Positions 14,315-14,496 of a stretch of DNA of 14,496 nucleotides are shown here, one piece after another (position 1 is the stretch's first letter; each line of letters starts with the position of its first letter). The DNA is from CAYXDO01 sp964463485 (lineage in GTDB: Bacteria; Myxococcota; Kuafuiibacteriia; Kuafuiibacteriales; Kuafuiibacteriaceae), in NCBI GenBank assembly GCA_964463485.1, contig CAYXDO010000227.1, forward strand, positions 1-14,496, read 5' to 3'. The notes under the pieces were generated by a model. It was not told where the DNA came from. It was given only the letters and a program-made list of their open reading frames with translations, and did not search any database. Position numbers and translations under genes: made by a program.

Positions 14315-14496
14315 TCAACGTCGCCGTTTGCGAAGGATGATGAAGACACCCAGCAGGGTGAAAAGCGCCTGTCCAGTCACGTTTCGTCCTGGTTTGGAGG
14401 CCTGACAGCTACAGCCCTCGTCGGGTGGAGCGCCTCCGCCCGAACCCGACGCAGGCCGAACGATCGTGAACTCGGAGCCGCTCACTGGAGCTCCGA
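14315..14496 (-). CDS. MYXO-CTERM surface protein, C-terminal end (partial)
   Basis: The minus frame enters from beyond the window's right edge and ends at TGA 14315-14317. It reads GAPVSGSEFTIVRPASGSGG, GAPPDEGCSCQASKPGRN, then the hydrophobic segment ALFTLLGVFIIL and RKRRR. Small-residue linker, invariant-type Cys pair in GCSC, one transmembrane helix and a basic end are the MYXO-CTERM tag, which sends myxobacterial proteins to the cell surface and is processed near the cysteine. Only the tag and about 20 preceding residues are visible, so the exported domain is unknown. The last 46 codons are duplicated at 1708-1846, showing that the repeat boundary lies inside this gene. Confidence 0.75.
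   Translation of the reverse strand, partial: GAPVSGSEFTIVRPASGSGGGAPPDEGCSCQASKPGRNVTGQALFTLLGVFIILRKRRR

Larger units (their letters stand above)
13013..14453 (-). repeat. Right copy of the large flanking direct repeat (1441 bp)
   Basis: This is the fuller copy of the block at 1036-1846. Matching offsets are 11977 at the tRNA end, 11935 over the gene tail, 12530 after the 595-bp gap, 12562 across the 43-bp array and 12607 at the MYXO-CTERM tail, so all length differences are explained by five discrete indels. It contains the intact coiled-coil gene, the palindrome array and the last 46 codons of a MYXO-CTERM gene. Homology ends after GACGCA at 14453. Confidence 0.9.

Overview
The window is high-GC and comes from a myxobacterium. 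The clearest sign is the C-terminal surface-sorting tag of the MYXO-CTERM type (GCSC motif, hydrophobic segment, terminal RKRRR). It occurs twice on the minus strand: at the right edge, and as a fragment near the left side. Many other pieces of genes are decayed, so this looks like an accessory, recombination-prone island.

Layout. Positions 1-410 hold the minus-strand end of a secreted or surface protein gene that runs off the window. It is followed by short repeats and a broken serine-recombinase C-terminus (537-905). A block that begins with the 3' end of a tRNA-Asn-like sequence occurs twice in the same orientation: 1036-1846 (811 bp, internally deleted) and 13013-14453 (1441 bp, fuller). 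Each block carries, in minus-strand order, a MYXO-CTERM tail, an array of six near-palindromic 16-mers spaced 43-44 bp apart, and a gene for a 230-aa coiled-coil protein (intact only on the right). These direct repeats bracket about 11-12 kb of cargo.

The cargo starts with a frameshifted PIN-domain toxin remnant (1886-2160). Next are two minus-strand genes: a ribbon-helix-helix (RHH) protein (2935-3477) and an unrecognised protein (2262-2888). Copies of the same GTAGAC motif lie before both, which suggests one regulator. Then come a decayed recombinase-associated helix-turn-helix gene (3657-4010) and an orphan C-terminal fragment (4261-4437). A collapsed defence operon on the plus strand follows: a MerR/excisionase-like HTH gene (4578-4784), an ATPase N-terminal stub, an HsdM N-terminal stub, a short C-terminal stub, and a TrlF-type PHP-AAA/SMC-like ATPase (5444-8423) broken by one frameshift just before its Walker B half. 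Convergent to it is a 1274-aa gene (8593-12417) whose protein reads as an alpha-helical solenoid ending in a probable PD-(D/E)XK nuclease-like domain.

The defence genes would act on incoming DNA or RNA. The RHH gene looks autoregulated. The recombinase and tRNA-end remnants, together with the flanking repeats, suggest arrival by integration followed by erosion. The 1274-aa protein and the 43-bp array are the least explained parts. Family calls rest on remembered motifs; no database search was run.
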